Below are positions 44,600-56,759 of a DNA stretch of 64,000 nt, piece after piece; position 1 is the stretch's first letter; the number at the start of each line of letters is the position of its first letter. Made by a program: the position numbers and the translations under genes. Under the pieces are notes generated by a model that did not search any database, was not told the DNA's origin, and saw only the letters and a list, made by a program, of their open reading frames with translations. Origin of the DNA: Phylloscopus collybita (Eukaryota > Chordata > Aves > Passeriformes > Phylloscopidae); contig JAJNNQ010000078.1 in assembly GCA_027886175.1 (NCBI GenBank), positions 2,604,001 to 2,668,000 of the forward strand, in the 5' to 3' direction.

Positions 44600-45930
44600 T
44601 CCCCAACTGCTTTCAACAGACAAAATGGAATTCACAGTTTTGGTTATGTAATCCAAGACACCCCTGCTTGGGTTTGGGGGTTTCAGGCCCCTCCTGCTCT
44701 GTCCAGGGGTCCCATGCCCCCGTTCCCTTAATTCAGGCACCTCCTGGCAGCTTTGTCCTGCAAAGAATCCATAAGTTTGGGGATTTTTGGGGGGCACATG
44801 TGGAGAGGGACAGCTGTCTGGCTTTTCCCTCCATACTGTGGCCTCTCAGCTGCTCCCAACACCCTGGAGCTGCTGGGATTTCCCTCCCAGGGACAAGGAC
44901 ATTCATTCCCTTCCAGGAGCCCAATGCCTGGCTGGGGCTCCAGGTCAGCTGCCCAGAACCTCCGCCAGGGTCTCCCAGCGCAGCCGGAGCCGCTCAGCCT
45001 GGGGTCCCCAAAGCCCTCAACAAACCGCAAGTCCTGCCCAGGAACCCTCAACTCCGTCACACCCAGCATCCCCCACAGCCCCTGCAAGTTCCCCCCGTGG
45101 CACCGGCCATGGCCATGTCCCCACATGTCACTGCCCATGTCCCACCATGGCCTCACCCATGGTGTCTCCCCACCAGGCTTCCATCCCTCTCATTGTCCCC
45201 CACATCTCCATCTGAGCCCATGTCCCCCTGTGTCCCCATGAATGGCTACGTCCCCCTCCATGTCCATGTGTCCCCATGTCACTCTCCATGTCTGTGTGCC
45301 CCCATGTCCTCACCCATGTCTTAGTTCAATGTCCTTATTTTTACCCCAGTGTGAGATTTTTTTAAAGGGATGAAGAGAAATGAAAAGCAAATCAAGGCCA
45401 AAAGAAAAGGATTTCTGTGTCCGTGCCAGCTGAGGATCCACGTGCTTGGGTGGGAGGGAAGAACCTTTTTTGGAGGGGTTTCCACCCCACTGTCTCCAAA
45501 ACCTTGATCTTCACCCCAGATCATCACCATTTGTCTATGGAAGACGCCCTTGGGCAATAGGAAATCAAAATTGTGGAATCTCTGAGGTTGGAAAAGACCT
45601 CCAAGACCATCCAGTATTCCTTGAGGCCCCAGAGGACAGGATTGAAGGCAACAGATTTTCTGGGGCTGAAAGTCAACAAATCTACTCCCCAATGAATTCC
45701 CAGTGTCTGTCTGTGTCCCAATGGATGTTCGTTCCCCTGCGTTCATCCAGGTGACCATGGGGAGACAGGAAGATGTGGAGCGCCCCCAGCCAGGTGTCTT
45801 CCCAACACGGATCACCAGGGCTCTGCCCAACGGGGGTCACTGGGGATCATCCAACGCAAATCCTCCCAAGGAGGATGGAGCTGGAGATGTGCACAAAGCT
45901 CTTCCCGCTCTTGGGGCACTCCCAGGGCTT
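44600..45930 (-). repeat. ZNF 3'-flank unit, copy behind ZNF-C
   Basis: Full unit as at 13394-14560, including the CATGTCCC-rich part (45090-45320) and the conserved stretch at 45340-45900. No LTR interrupts its outer edge, unlike the copies at 28556 and 60126. Confidence 0.75.
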
Positions 45931-45994
45931 CCCTTAGTGCTGCCTCTGTTGGTGTCTGGTCAAGTCAGGCCTGTTTGAGAAGCCTGGGCCACTC

Positions 45995-47359
45995 TTAGGG
46001 ACTCTCCATGGTGTGGATGCGCCGGTGGACAGTGAGGTGTGAGTTGCGCTTGAAGCCCTTCCCGCAGTCGGGGCAGCAGAAGGGCCTCTCCTCTGAGTGA
46101 ATCCGCTGATGTTTGACAAGATCATACCTGGTCTTAAACCTCTTCCCACACTCGGGACAGTTGTAGGGCCTCTCCCCAGTGTGGATGAGCTGGTGTCTTC
46201 TCAAGTCGTGGCTCCTTCCAAAGCTCTTCCCACATTCAGAGCAGGTGTGCGGCCCTTCCCTAGTGTGGATCACCTGGTGCCGGATCAGAGCCGAGCTTTC
46301 TCTGAAGGTCCTACCACATTCCCCACACTTGTAGGTCTCCTCAGTGTGGATCATCTGGTGTTCCCTCAGCTGGGATTTCCGGATGAAGCTCTTCCCACAC
46401 TCCCCACACTTGTGGGGCTTTTCCCCAGTGTGAATCCTCTGGTGCCGGATAAGGCTGGAATTATTGCTGAAGCTGTTCCCACATTCTTCACACATAAAGA
46501 GCCGTTCTCCAGTGTGGATCCTCTTGTGCTGGATCAGGCTGGACCTGCGGTTGAAGCTCTTCCCACATTCCTCACATTTGTAGGGCTGTTCCCCAGTGTG
46601 GATCCTCTGGTGTCCTGTCAGGTAGTCCTTCCGGCTGAAGCTCTTCCCACATTCCCCACACTTGTGGGGCTTTTCCCCAGTGTGGATACTCAGGTGTTGC
46701 ACCAAGTGGGAGCTCCGGCTGAAGCTCTTCCTACATTCCCAACAGTCAAGGGGCAGTTCCCCAGTGTGGACCACCTGGTGCCGGATCAGGTTGCACCTGT
46801 AGGTGAAGTTCCTCCCACATTCCCCACACTCATAGGGCCGCTCCCCAGTGTGGATCACCTGGTGATGGATCAGGTCCAGTCCCCGACTGAAGCCCTTCCC
46901 ACATTCCCCACACTTGTAGGGTTTTTCCCCAGTGTGGATTGTCTCATGTTCCATCAGATGGCCCTTTAGCCTGAAGCTCTCCCCACATTCCCCACATTCG
47001 TAGGGCTTTTCCCCACTGTGGATCCTCTGGTGTCTCAAAAAGCTGGAGATGTGGTTGAAGCTCTTCCCACATTCCCCACACTCATAGGGCCGTTCCCCAG
47101 TGTGGATCCTCTGGTGCTGGAGTACGTTGGACCTGTACCTGAAACCCTTCCCACATTCCAAGCACTTGTGGGGCTTCTTCCCTTTATGAGGTTTCTCCTC
47201 CAGCTCGGACCTCTGGCTGGATCTCTGGCCGCCCTCCTGGCACAGGGAGGTTCTTTCTTCCTCGCAGCTCCCTGGGCTGGGTTTGCAGCCCCTCCTCCTG
47301 CCAGATCTCTGGGAGTTTTCCTCCTCCTCCATCCAGACACTCCTTGGGAATGACAAGTC
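45995..47359 (-). CDS. ZNF-C: C2H2 zinc-finger protein, 14 fingers, intact
   Basis: The coding exon starts after a CCCAAACCAG acceptor (exon from 47359); the conserved ATG is 47332 ([10 protein letters not shown]), 15 codons into a frame that is open from the acceptor. After about 50 charged residues come 14 C2H2 fingers with TGEKPY/TGERPY linkers, ending at TAA 45995. Every finger keeps two Cys and two His. The linker before finger 11 is shortened (HTEETYKC). The end (HTMESP) is earlier than in ZNF-A and ZNF-D, where one more finger follows. The array is the longest and the only undisturbed one here, so this is the likeliest functional member: a nuclear sequence-specific DNA-binding protein of unknown target. 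No KRAB or SCAN module was found. Two upstream CpG regions could serve it (47.7-48.2 kb and 53.46-54.5 kb). Confidence 0.9.
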   Translation of the reverse strand, partial: DLSFPRSVWMEEEENSQRSGRRRGCKPSPGSCEEERTSLCQEGGQRSSQRSELEEKPHKGKKPHKCLECGKGFRYRSNVLQHQRIHTGERPYECGECGKSFNHISSFLRHQRIHSGEKPYECGECGESFRLKGHLMEHETIHTGEKPYKCGECGKGFSRGLDLIHHQVIHTGERPYECGECGRNFTYRCNLIRHQVVHTGELPLDCWECRKSFSRSSHLVQHLSIHTGEKPHKCGECGKSFSRKDYLTGHQRIHTGEQPYKCEECGKSFNRRSSLIQHKRIHTGERLFMCEECGNSFSNNSSLIRHQRIHTGEKPHKCGECGKSFIRKSQLREHQMIHTEETYKCGECGRTFRESSALIRHQVIHTREGPHTCSECGKSFGRSHDLRRHQLIHTGERPYNCPECGKRFKTRYDLVKHQRIHSEERPFCCPDCGKGFKRNSHLTVHRRIHTMESP

Positions 47360-47689
47360 CTGGTTTGGGGAAAACACAGGAGGAGAGCACCTTAGCCTGG
47401 GGGTTCCTCCTTGCCCAAGTTCATCTCAGGAAATCACTGGGCACCTTGTGTCTGTAAGAACCTCCAAAATACCAAGATTCAGCCCAAAAGTCCTCCAAAC
47501 ATCAAGACATAGAACAAAAACTCCCCAAACATCAAGACGCAGCCAAAACCTCTTCTAAAATATAAAGACTCAACCACTTGCAAAACCCCAAAGCAGTAAC
47601 ATTTAGCCTAATAAATCTCAGAAACGCCAAGATTCACTCCCATTAAAATCCTGGATCCCCCTCCCCAGTCACCTGCTGCATGTAGGAGG
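47360..47689. other. Conserved block upstream of the ZNF-C coding exon
   Basis: Paralogous to 15510-15815 and to the reverse of the sequences before ZNF-B and ZNF-D. It holds intron sequence only. Confidence 0.5.
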
Positions 47690-48245
47690 GCAACGCTCCC
47701 AGGGCTGGGGTAGGCTGCAGATCCAGGGAGGGGTGGAACCTTGTCCTGCCTCCTCTTCCTGCTGTGTCCCTACTCTTCCTCACACTCCTCTTCCTCCTAC
47801 TATTCCTCCTTCTCCTGCACAATCCCACCTTCTCCTCCCACATGAATCCTTTGACCATTTTGTTCTTCATCCCTGCTTCTCCTTCCCTTCTCCTCCTGCC
47901 CCCAGCCGCAGCACCCACTGCCAGCTCCCTCTTCCCCCCAAACCCACAGCATCCCAGCAGAGGGGCAGGGATGGAGCTGGGGCTGCTCGGGCTGGGGCAG
48001 CGCTGGGCTCTTGGCCGCTCCCGCCCGCACTCGGTCCCCACTGCAGCCGCTCCCGCCAGGACAGCGCGGGGGGGGCCGACCTTGGCGTTCCCCCCTCCCA
48101 CCTCCCAAAATTCCCCTCGCGGGGGGGCGCTGGGGCCCGGGGAAGGGCGCAGGTGGGTCCGGGTGGGGAGCGCTGGGAGCTGCGGGTCTGCCTGGCAACT
48201 GGTGAGTCATCAGCGCCACGCGCTCTGATTGCCTGAGCACTGCCC
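47690..48245. promoter_or_regulatory. CpG-rich region present only in ZNF block 2
   Basis: C/T-rich sequence up to 47900, then strongly CpG-rich to about 48235 with GCGCAGGTGGGTCC, resembling the first-exon donors of the other cores, and an AP-1-like TGAGTCA at about 48204. Block 1 jumps across the equivalent of this region. It may be a proximal promoter for ZNF-C on the minus strand or a remnant of a third ZNF core. Confidence 0.4.
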
Positions 48246-48339
48246 GAGAGGTGGGGCTGCAGAAAGGAGGGACACCCTGCTCCAGGGGGGATGTCCTGCC
48301 AACGGGGGAACCCCAGGGAAGGAAGAAGAGGAAAGTACC

Positions 48340-48985
48340 TTTACAAACAGATGCTGGGAATATGCTTGGAGATAGGGCCAGGCACTTGGACATAAGGAAG
48401 GGACAGAAGAAGCCATCAGTTCCAGAAAATGTTATTAACTGACCACACAGACTGCTGATCAGCCAAGGTCTTGCTCAATTCATGAACTTCGAGAACAAGA
48501 ACAAAGACTGAACAGCGCTGTGAATATCCCTACACAGACAGAAGTGGGGGGCATATTAAGGGGGATATGTGGTAGGTGCACTGGGAAGTCTGTACCTCTC
48601 AAGTACTTCAGCCAGTGGGGAAAGGGAGAGGGAGATGCAGCCAAGAAAATTAAGATGAAAAGGTGGCTGCGTCCTCCAGCAACTGCAGAGACCCCATGGG
48701 AAATGTCCCATGGCCTCTCCCTCTTTTTATGAATTAAAAGACTTGTACAGGACTCTACTGTCTTCTCAGAGGAACAGAACACTCTGGTGATGTGAAGTTT
48801 TCCACACACCTTGGGGCTCTTCTGGAATTCCTTCCACCACCCCAGGGTGGCAGGCAGTGAGTGCAGCTGAAGATGCCTCACCCAGTTTGGGTGATCGGCT
48901 CCCTTGGGTGGCAGCGACACCAGGGATTGATTGGGGACCCGAGAGTGTCCAGGAGACAGACGAGTGACAGATCACGGGGGTCTGT
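48340..48985 (+). mobile_element. R1 LTR, plus strand, with adjoining provirus
   Basis: The fullest R1 copy: GCTTGGAGATAGGGCC near the start, GGGGAAAGGGAGAG and a changed poly(A) signal (GAATTAAAAG) near 48730, ending before GGGGACCCGAGAGTGTCC at about 48935. Retroviral gag-like sequence follows, so this is the 5' LTR of a decayed provirus. Confidence 0.6.
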
Positions 48986-50110
48986 GAAGAGTCAGCAGAG
49001 AGAGAGCACTGAAAATCTCATCAGGAAGGACACTGGGATCTTCAGGGAGGAAACATGGCAGGGCACCCATGCAGGGTGGAAAAGGGAAAGCCAGAAAGGG
49101 GTCCCAGCAAAAGGGACAATGATCCCAAAATATCTCTGAAGGTCCCTTGGGAGAATGTTGAGAGAGTCTGCACAGTCTCCCAGAGGTAATTAAGGACATG
49201 GTCACCCAGGGGAGCAACTAGGGATTTAGACAACAGGGGATGGATGGTGTTGGTGTTCTGGGAAGGGAAAGGGGTGAAGGGGAATGTGCAGGAATATGGT
49301 TAAGGGAAAAAGGAGCAGCAGGAATCACTGTGGTAAGAATATGGATGATGGAAAGGAGGAAGAAGAGAAAAATACTGAGGACTGGGACATTCTTCAGCAT
49401 GGTGTGACGCTCAAAATTTGCCAGCTGACCCAGATCCCTTGTATCTATCTGGAGCTGCTGGCCCTGCCCGCGGGGGGAGCCGCCTTTGGACACTGCGGCA
49501 GGACAGGCACCGCCTCTGGGATACGGGCTGGGGAGGGCACGGGGAGCACAAGGACCAGCAGCAAGGAACAACTGGCAAATGGGGATTCCACCTGCAAGGA
49601 TCCACATTATCCTAGAATCTGACTTTGATTGGGACCCTGCAGAAATGAATGGTTTTGCAGAAAGCTCAGCAGCTGTCAGAGGATGAGCACCCACAGGCAC
49701 TCAGGGGGGCTGCAGGAGGGGCAGAAGAAGCCCCTGCAGCACTTGGTCACAAAGGCACAGCAGGGGAAGGCAAGAAGGGAGGAGGAAAAGGCCAACGGGA
49801 AGAAGACAAAGGCCATGGCAGAGTTTCTACAGCCCCTGAGGGATCAAGCCCAAGGCCCAAGGGGGCCCCAGCACCCAGGGCACCGGCTCGGCCACAAGGA
49901 CCTGGCAGAGGCATTGCCCTCCTGGGCAGGGGAGAGCCGACCCAAACAGCCCCTGGCAAGGAATCAGGCTTCCAGCTGCAGGCCACAAGGACACTGCAAG
50001 CACAGACAGCAGCACGCTCACCAGAGCAAGTCCACCCCTGCAGGGACATGGACTGGGAGGGGTGGCAGAGCTCCCATCACACCAGGGACCCACCGCACTG
50101 GATCCCTTGA
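48986..50110 (+). pseudogene. Decayed gag region of the R1 provirus
   Basis: Broken open pieces (about 48990-49140 and 49284-49622), rich in charged residues and prolines and placed between LTR and protease, fit a gamma-like gag that has lost its frame. The part 49818-49995 is also found at 15826-16005 in block 1, with its own open frames on both strands. No CCHC knuckle seen. Confidence 0.4.
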
Positions 50111-51300
50111 GACCATTTAGGGTGGCTCTGCATCGACAGGAGGCCTTTCCTCACAGACACAGGGGCCTCTCCATCCACTCTGAATCTCAGACCTAAGGGG
50201 GGAAATTACCAAAAATGTCTTTGATTTTTCAGGGGATAAGTGGGAAAGATGAGCAGCTGTGTTTCATTCAACCACTATTGGCAGATGTGGGGATGGGTTG
50301 GAAATGCAGGAATTTTCATTTGCTCCTAAATGTGATTGTCATTGACTGGGAAGGGATTTGATGGCTAAATTGGGAATGCAAATTAATATTGTCAAAGGTG
50401 ATACACAGGCTAGTTACCCTGTACCTTGGTGACAAATGTCTGGCAAGGCCTGGGCTGAAGTGAACCCAGAAGTGTGGGCAGCCCCAGGGAAATTGGGAAT
50501 ATCAGATCCCCAGCCTCTCCAAATTCCTCTGAAGCCACCAGAACAAGTGGGGTCTAAAAGCAATCCCCTATTCCCAGGGAGGGAAGGAAGGGCTCACAGC
50601 CTGGTATTGAGCCCCTGGGAAAGGCAGGGCTTTTGGAGCCAGGGGTGTCTCCCTGTAATGCTCCTGTGCTGCCAGACAAGAAATCAGATGGAATCCATGG
50701 AATGGTGCAGGACCTAAGAACAATAAATGAGATTCTGAAACCAAGGCACCCCACATTCTCAGATCCTGACACCATCTGGAACCAGGTTCCCTCCTCACAC
50801 TGCTCCCATTCAGCACTTGATGGAAAAGATGCTTTCTGGGGATGCCCACTCACACAGGATGGTGAACAGCGTTTGGCCTTGGAGTGGGAACAAGAGGAAG
50901 AAGGGAAAATGGGAAAGACATGGACGGTCCTGCTGCAGGGATGCAGGGAAGCACCAGCCTTATTGGGGCAAGCCTTGCAGAAATCATCAAAAGAATTTAC
51001 CTCACCACCAGGAATTGGGTTAATGCAGGATGTGGGTGACTCCAGCTCCAGGCAGGAGGACAAGAAGAAGTGGTAGAAGAAGCCTCTGTGAAATGGCTCA
51101 GTTTTCAGGCTAAAAAGCATCTTGGAGTATTTGAAAAAAAAAAGAACAAATGGTGGACAACAAGGTTAAATTCTTGGGACATATTTTGACTGAAGGTTTA
51201 TGGTGAATTCACCCAGATAGGGTCCAAGTAATCTCAGAAGTGACCTTATCTGGACTAAATAGGAGATGTGACAATTCTGAGGATTAATAGGGAATTGTAG
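50111..51300 (+). pseudogene. Decayed protease and RT of the R1 provirus
   Basis: FLTDTGAS at about 50146 marks a protease active site, followed by a GRDLMAKLG-like segment near 50350. From 50436 to 51076 there are RT N-terminal pieces (PLKPPEQV, VQDLRTINEI, DGKDAFWGCPL) with several frame changes and stops. This matches gamma-like pro-pol order and the gag and LTR upstream. Nothing of RNase H or integrase follows. Confidence 0.75.
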
Positions 51301-51479
51301 GACCTGGACTGAGGATTCTCTGCTCCAGCCAGAACATTGTGTGACTTTGTAACCCCAGACAGCCTCACTGTTATGCTATGGACACGAGAAAGAGAACAAA
51401 GCTCGAGAAAATAAAAAACACAAAATGATTGATGCCCCAGCCATGGCTCTTGCAGGCTCAGCAAAGGAACTGGAATTGC
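51301..51479. other. Junction stretch
   Basis: Short non-coding sequence between the RT remnant and the inverted R2 block, with no recognised feature. Confidence 0.3.
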
Positions 51480-52215
51480 CTGTGAATGTCAAACAGGCCA
51501 CGGCTGAGCCTGCACTGAAGGCAAGGGAGCAGCAGCCAGGGCTCCACAGCGGGGGAAGCCCCTGTGCCTGCCCACAGATCCTCTGCTGGAATGCTCTGCC
51601 TGGGCACCCTCCCTTGGCATCTCCAGGCACTGCGGGCCAATCCTTGCTGCCACTGCTGCAGCTTCAGGGCTTTCTGTGCCTGCACTGCCACAGGGGCTGG
51701 GGAGACACCGGGAGAATTCCACTCTGGGGCTCAGCCAGACTCACACTCTGGGCTGGGTGGGGTTAGATGGTTGGAAAAAAAGACCGACTTTAAAATTAAT
51801 ATTATTATTTAAAACTCACATGTCATGGAATGATTTTCTCTGCACACTGGGCTATGTGTGGATGAAATTATTTCTGTTGCACATCCTGGCCAGAATCAAG
51901 TAATGCCTTGACTCTCTAACACTAAAGATATTCTGGGAGAGTTTTAGGTTTTCCTGCAGTTTCAGTGACAAGATTATCATTAGAATAATTTTTTGTAATA
52001 GTCCTGCTTTTATATTTGCTGTTAGGTTTGGGCCAGGGGTGTGAGAATTAATTTGTAGTCTTAGGAGAAGAAGTAGAAAAACCTTGATTGCTTTGGAATG
52101 TTTTTGTGTGTGTTTGTGTGTGGCTCTCAGTAATCACAAAATTTTGGTATATGGGTTTTTCAAAGCTCACCTTTAGGTTCCATTTTGCAAAACTAGAAGA
52201 GCTTTAAAGGTGACA
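51480..52215 (-). repeat. R2 block, inverted third copy
   Basis: The reverse strand matches 18300-19378 and 54780-55850, though it is shorter by internal gaps. It has the reverse of CCAAGGGAGGGTGCCCAGGC near 51610 and of the CACACAAACACAC run near 52110. Being inverted relative to the copy 2.6 kb further on, it could form a hairpin or promote inversion. Confidence 0.6.
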
Positions 52216-52944
52216 CTTTACCTCATAAAAAGTTAATAGAATATTGTTAAGAAAAGAAGCAAAAAAAAAATACAGATTGTTGGGGGGGCACATGTGAGTC
52301 ATTCAGTGGCTGCTCTGGAAGAGAAGCTCCAGTTCCAGGCAACCAGGAGAGGAGCTTTAGAAATGCAAATTCAAACTGCTGGGGAAAAGTGTGCACAATG
52401 CACCAGGGGCTTCTTGCCTGGGGCAGGAATTGGGCTGATTCCCTCTGTCCCTCAGCCCAAGCCCTGCCTGCTTACAAAGACAGAATTTGCACAGCTAAAG
52501 GCAGAGCCCAGAGTGAGAATCTCTGACTCTGCAACAGAAATGGGTTCAATTGCAAAGGGAAACATCAAGCGGAGAATGTTATGAAAACTTCATGTAAAAA
52601 ACACTGTGTGTGGGGGGAATCATCCTTCTCCCCACTCTAACATGTGCTGGCATTGTCTATGTTATACAGGGGGCATTAGACGTCGGGGTGTTTTAGTGAC
52701 CACAAGTTCAACAAAATCAGCTGAAAATCAAAATTTACCATTTAATCAGAGAAAAGCGATCAATTGACACTCCCCACGCAGGAGGGAGCAGCTCAAAAAT
52801 GGGTAAAGATGAAACGGCCACCAGAACAAATCCTACAACACCAGGGACCAGCTCCTGGGAACCCCAAGGAATTCAGATCAGGAGCCAGAGAACCCAGTGA
52901 TCATTTCAATGGCATAATTGAAACAGATACAAAAGCACAGGGAA
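52216..52944. other. Unassigned stretch
   Basis: A 96-codon frame at 52294-52584 (ending ATGA) has no recognised domain; the surrounding words suggest provirus leader or gag debris. From 52600 to 52940 the sequence is AT-rich and then purine-rich, and at 52945 it becomes homologous to 16437. Confidence 0.3.
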
Positions 52945-53459
52945 TGAAGTCACTGAGAATAATCCCAAAACTAAAGAGGAACCAGGAAGAAAAAACAGAG
53001 TCAATGAGTGAATCTGCTTGGAGATAGGGCCAGGGAGTTGGAGATAAGGAAGGATCGAAAGAAACCATCAGTTTCAGAAAATGTTACTCATTGACACGGA
53101 CTGCTGCTCAGCCAAGATCCTGCGTAATTCCTGAACATGGAGATCAGACTGAACAAAGCCATGAATTTTGGATGTTATACAAAAGGGGGGTGCATATTAA
53201 CGAGGACATGCAGCAGGCGGATCGAGAAGTCTGAACTTTCCAAGGACCTTCGCCAGCGGGCAAAGGGAGAGGGAGATGCAGAAGGGAAAATCAGGATAAA
53301 AAGGAGGCAGCGTACTACAACAATTGGAGAGACCGCATGGCAAATGCCGCACGGCCTCTCCCTTTGTTCATCAATAAAGTCACTTTTACAGGACTCCTCT
53401 GTCTCCTTCAGGCACAGAAACCTCTGGCGATGCCAATTTTCCCGCTCAGGCCCGGGGAC
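52945..53459 (+). mobile_element. R1 LTR, plus strand, left arm of second core
   Basis: Close match to 16437-16960, including ATCAATAAAGTCAC near 53370. It joins the CpG core of block 2 at the same point as in block 1, so the junction predates the block duplication. Confidence 0.6.
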
Positions 53460-54510
53460 GGCGCAGCCACCTCCGTCCTACCCACAGGAACCGGGACGAG
53501 CCGGCGCTGCTCCGGCCCCGGCTCCTGCCCAGGCACCCGCGGGAAGGAGACCGCGGGCAGCCGCTCCCGCAGCGCCCTCAGGGCACGGGGAACACGGCGC
53601 GGACACGGCACAACCCAGCCACAGCCAGAGCCCCCTGCCGCCCCCTCCGCCCGCAGCCAGCCCCGAGCCCCGGCACAACCCAGCGCGGCTCCCACCTGCG
53701 CCGGGGCCGCCTCCGAGCTCCGCCGCCGCCTCACAGGGCTCCGGCCGCTGCCGCCGCTCCCGGGCCCGCACGGACGCTCCGAAAATGGCGCTTCTGCCGC
53801 GCCAGGGCCGACCGCGGGCCGGCACCGGGGCCGCGCTTCCCGCTCTGCCCAATCAGCGCGCAGCCAGAACCAGGAGTGACGGCACCATCAGCCAATGGTA
53901 GCGAGCCAGGGGAGGGCTCTGCACACGGCACAGGTAACCCATGCGCACTGTCGCCCCACTGTGGGCGTGGCTAAGAGTCCGTCGACGTTGATTGACAGGC
54001 TGCTCAGAGCGGCGGCCCCGGGGGGTGGAGCCAGCCCGGCCCCGGCGGGGCCCAGCGCGGGCAGGGGGCGCCCGGGGGACGGAACAGGGGCTGTATTTGT
54101 CCCCGCTCTGCCCAATCAGCACACGAGATAGAAGAGTGACGGCAGAACTAGCCAATCACGACGAGCGGCGGGCGCTGCCCACGGCAGGAACTCGCCTCCC
54201 TTTCGCTGAATTCCGGCATTGCTCGGAAACCTCGGCTGAGGAGCGGCCCCGGCGCAGGTGGGAGCCGCGCTGGGTTGTGCCGGGGCTCGGGGCTGGCTGC
54301 GGGCGGAGGGGGCGGCAGGGGGCTCTGGCTGTGGCTGGGTTGTGCCGTGTCCGCGCCGTGTTCCCCGTGCCCTGACGGTGCTGCGGGAGCGGCTGCCCGC
54401 GGTCTCCTTCCCGCGGGTGCCTGGGCAGGAGCCGGGGCCGGAGCAGCGCTGGCTCGTCCCGGTTCCTGTGGGTAGGACGGAGGTGGCTGCGCTGTCCCCG
54501 GGCCTGAGAG
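53460..54510. promoter_or_regulatory. Divergent CpG-rich promoter core of ZNF-C and ZNF-D
   Basis: Paralogue of 16961-18010 with the same inverted arms, paired CCCAATCAGC boxes (about 53849 and 54112) and AGCCAAT boxes, and the same donor CAG|GTGGGA on both sides: plus-strand exon end 54257 towards ZNF-D, minus-strand exon end 53696 towards ZNF-C. Arms are highly similar to each other and to block 1. Confidence 0.65.
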
Positions 54511-54775
54511 GGAAAATTGGCATCGCCAGAGGTTTCTGTCCCCGAAGGAGCAAGAGGAGTCCTGTAAAAGTGACTTTATTCATGAACAAAGGGAGAGGCC
54601 ATGCGGCATTTGCCATGCGGTCTGTCCAGTTGTTCGCAGCCTCCGTTTTATCCTGATTTTCTCTTCTGCATCTCCCTCTCCCTTTGCCCAGAGGCGAAAG
54701 TCCTTGGAAAGTTCAGACTTCCCAATCTGCCTGTGTCACCTTTAAATCTCTCCTGGTTTTGCAAAATGGAATCTG
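54511..54775 (-). mobile_element. R1 LTR fragment, minus strand, right arm of second core
   Basis: Reverse R1 3' part with the reverse of ATGAATAAAGTCAC near 54575, mirroring 18011-18285. Confidence 0.55.
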
Positions 54776-55855
54776 AAGGTGAACTTTGAAAAACCCATAT
54801 ACCAAAATTTTGCCTTCACTAGAAGCCACACACAAACACATACAAAAACATTCCAAAGCAAGCAAGGTATTTCTACTTCTTGTCCTAGGAGTAAAAATGG
54901 ATTCTCACACCCCTGGCCCGAACCTAAACTGACAATATAAAAGTGGGATATTGCAAAATATTATTCTAATGGTAATCTAGTCACTGAAACTGCAGGAAAA
55001 CCCAAAACTCTGCAACAATATCTTTAGTGTTAGAGAGTCAAGGCATTACTTAATTCTGGCCAGGATGGGCAACAGAAATAATTTCATCCACACATGGCCC
55101 GGTGTGCAGAGAAAATCATTCCATGACATGTGAGTTTTACCGCATTTTTCCTAAACTTTTTACAGTCTGAACCCATAGAAATCCATGGGTTTCATGTTCA
55201 TTGCTTCCAAGTGTCTGAGTTCCCAGGATTTGATTTCCTATTGGACCCGGATTCCTTTGCCTGTGATGTTAATTAGGTCTGCACTCCTGGATTTCCTTCT
55301 CAGCCTTTTCCAGACCAGGTGTCTGCAGCTCTTCCAGGGGCAGTGTCTGGGCTGGGTGTTGGTTGCTGTTTGCTGATGGTCGTTGATGTTTTGTTGATGG
55401 TCGTTCTCTCTGTGGGGATCTTTTGGGCTCTTCCCAGTCTGGTGAGATGTTCAACTCATCTCTGCTGAGTGGTGTAACATCCCTTCAGATAAAACCTTGA
55501 AAATTCCCCAGGGCAAAGGCCAACCAAGCCTGAGTGGAGAAATCAAATAAAAAACAGTTTTAAAGTTGGTCTATTTTCCAACCATCTAACCCAACCCAGC
55601 CCAGTGTGTGAGTCTGGCTGAGCCCCAGAGTGGAATTCTCCCATTGTCTCCGGAGCCCCTGTGGCAGTGCAGGCACAGAAAGCCCTGAAGCTGCAGCAGT
55701 GGCAGCAAGGATTGGCCCGCAGTGCCTGGAGATGCCAAGGGAGGGTGCCCAGGCAGAGCATTCCAGCAGAGGATCTGTGGGCAGGCACAGGGGCTTCCCC
55801 CGCTGTGGAGCCCTGGCTGCTGCTCCCCTGCCTTCAGTGCAGGCTCAGTCGCAGC
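54776..55855 (+). repeat. R2 block, copy 2
   Basis: Collinear with 18286-19378 with scattered substitutions and small indels; no frame conserved. Confidence 0.6.
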
Positions 55856-56620
55856 CTCCCATCCTCCTCCTGCAGCCGGGAAGTCCAAATCTCGGGGGCT
55901 TCAGAGACCCTGAGCCCAGGGTGAGGGGTCCCCCCGCGTTCAGCTGTGCTGGGGCTGCTTATGTGCTCAGGGACACTTGGGATGGGCCACGCTGCCACTT
56001 GGCCACCAGTGGTGCTTCTTCCCACTCCTTGGGCAGGACCCGATGTCCTGGTTGGAGGTTGTGAGCAGCAAAGTCCCAAGGCAGGGTCTGTGCCAGCCGA
56101 GCTTCCTGTGGGAGAGATTTCACAGGAGACAGGATTCTGGCCACAGACTGCTTTAAATATCCATCCCTTATCTCTATCCTGCACGTGCTGGAGAATTACC
56201 AGGGTAAGGAATTCCAAACACCATTTCCAAGGGAGATAATTGAGTATCTGCCCTGGGTCTGGCTCTTATTCTTGGCATAGCCAATGGCAAAAACCATGCC
56301 CATGGCATCTTGGTTTCTGTCACCAGCTTCCAAAGGTGTTTCTTTTTTTCCCCACTCATTCTTTCTACCTGACCTGAGCTCTGGGGGTGCCAGGGGTTGT
56401 GCAGGCCCCATTGTGTCCCTAAAGCTGCCATAACCCCCTGAAGGATCTTTCCTGTAAAATGAGTTCCCCATCTGAGACTATTGCTTCCACAATCCCTTCT
56501 CTTGGAATTGTTTTTGAAATACCTTAATAAGTGATCCAGTGATGACTGAAACAGTCAGAATTGCTTTTACCACCCTGTTAGGTGCCATGGTGTTAGCAGA
56601 AGATATTGAAGCCTTCCTGC
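55856..56620 (-). pseudogene. Gamma-like integrase fragment, minus strand, copy 2
   Basis: Same fragment as 20069-20690: HNPWHPQSSGQVERM and LSPLEMVFG on the minus strand, with frame changes. About 190 bases at 55856-56040 replace the LTR-like insertion of block 1. Duplicated with the ZNF block. Confidence 0.75.
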
Positions 56621-56759
56621 TCAGGGCATTTCAGTCCCAGGCTCTCACAAGCACACACAGCTCTGTTGGTTGAGCTGACCATGTGGGTGGTCACCTGTTC
56701 TTTGCCTGATTCCCTTTCCTAAATAATAGCATGTCTTGTAACTCTTTTCCCTTCTCCTA

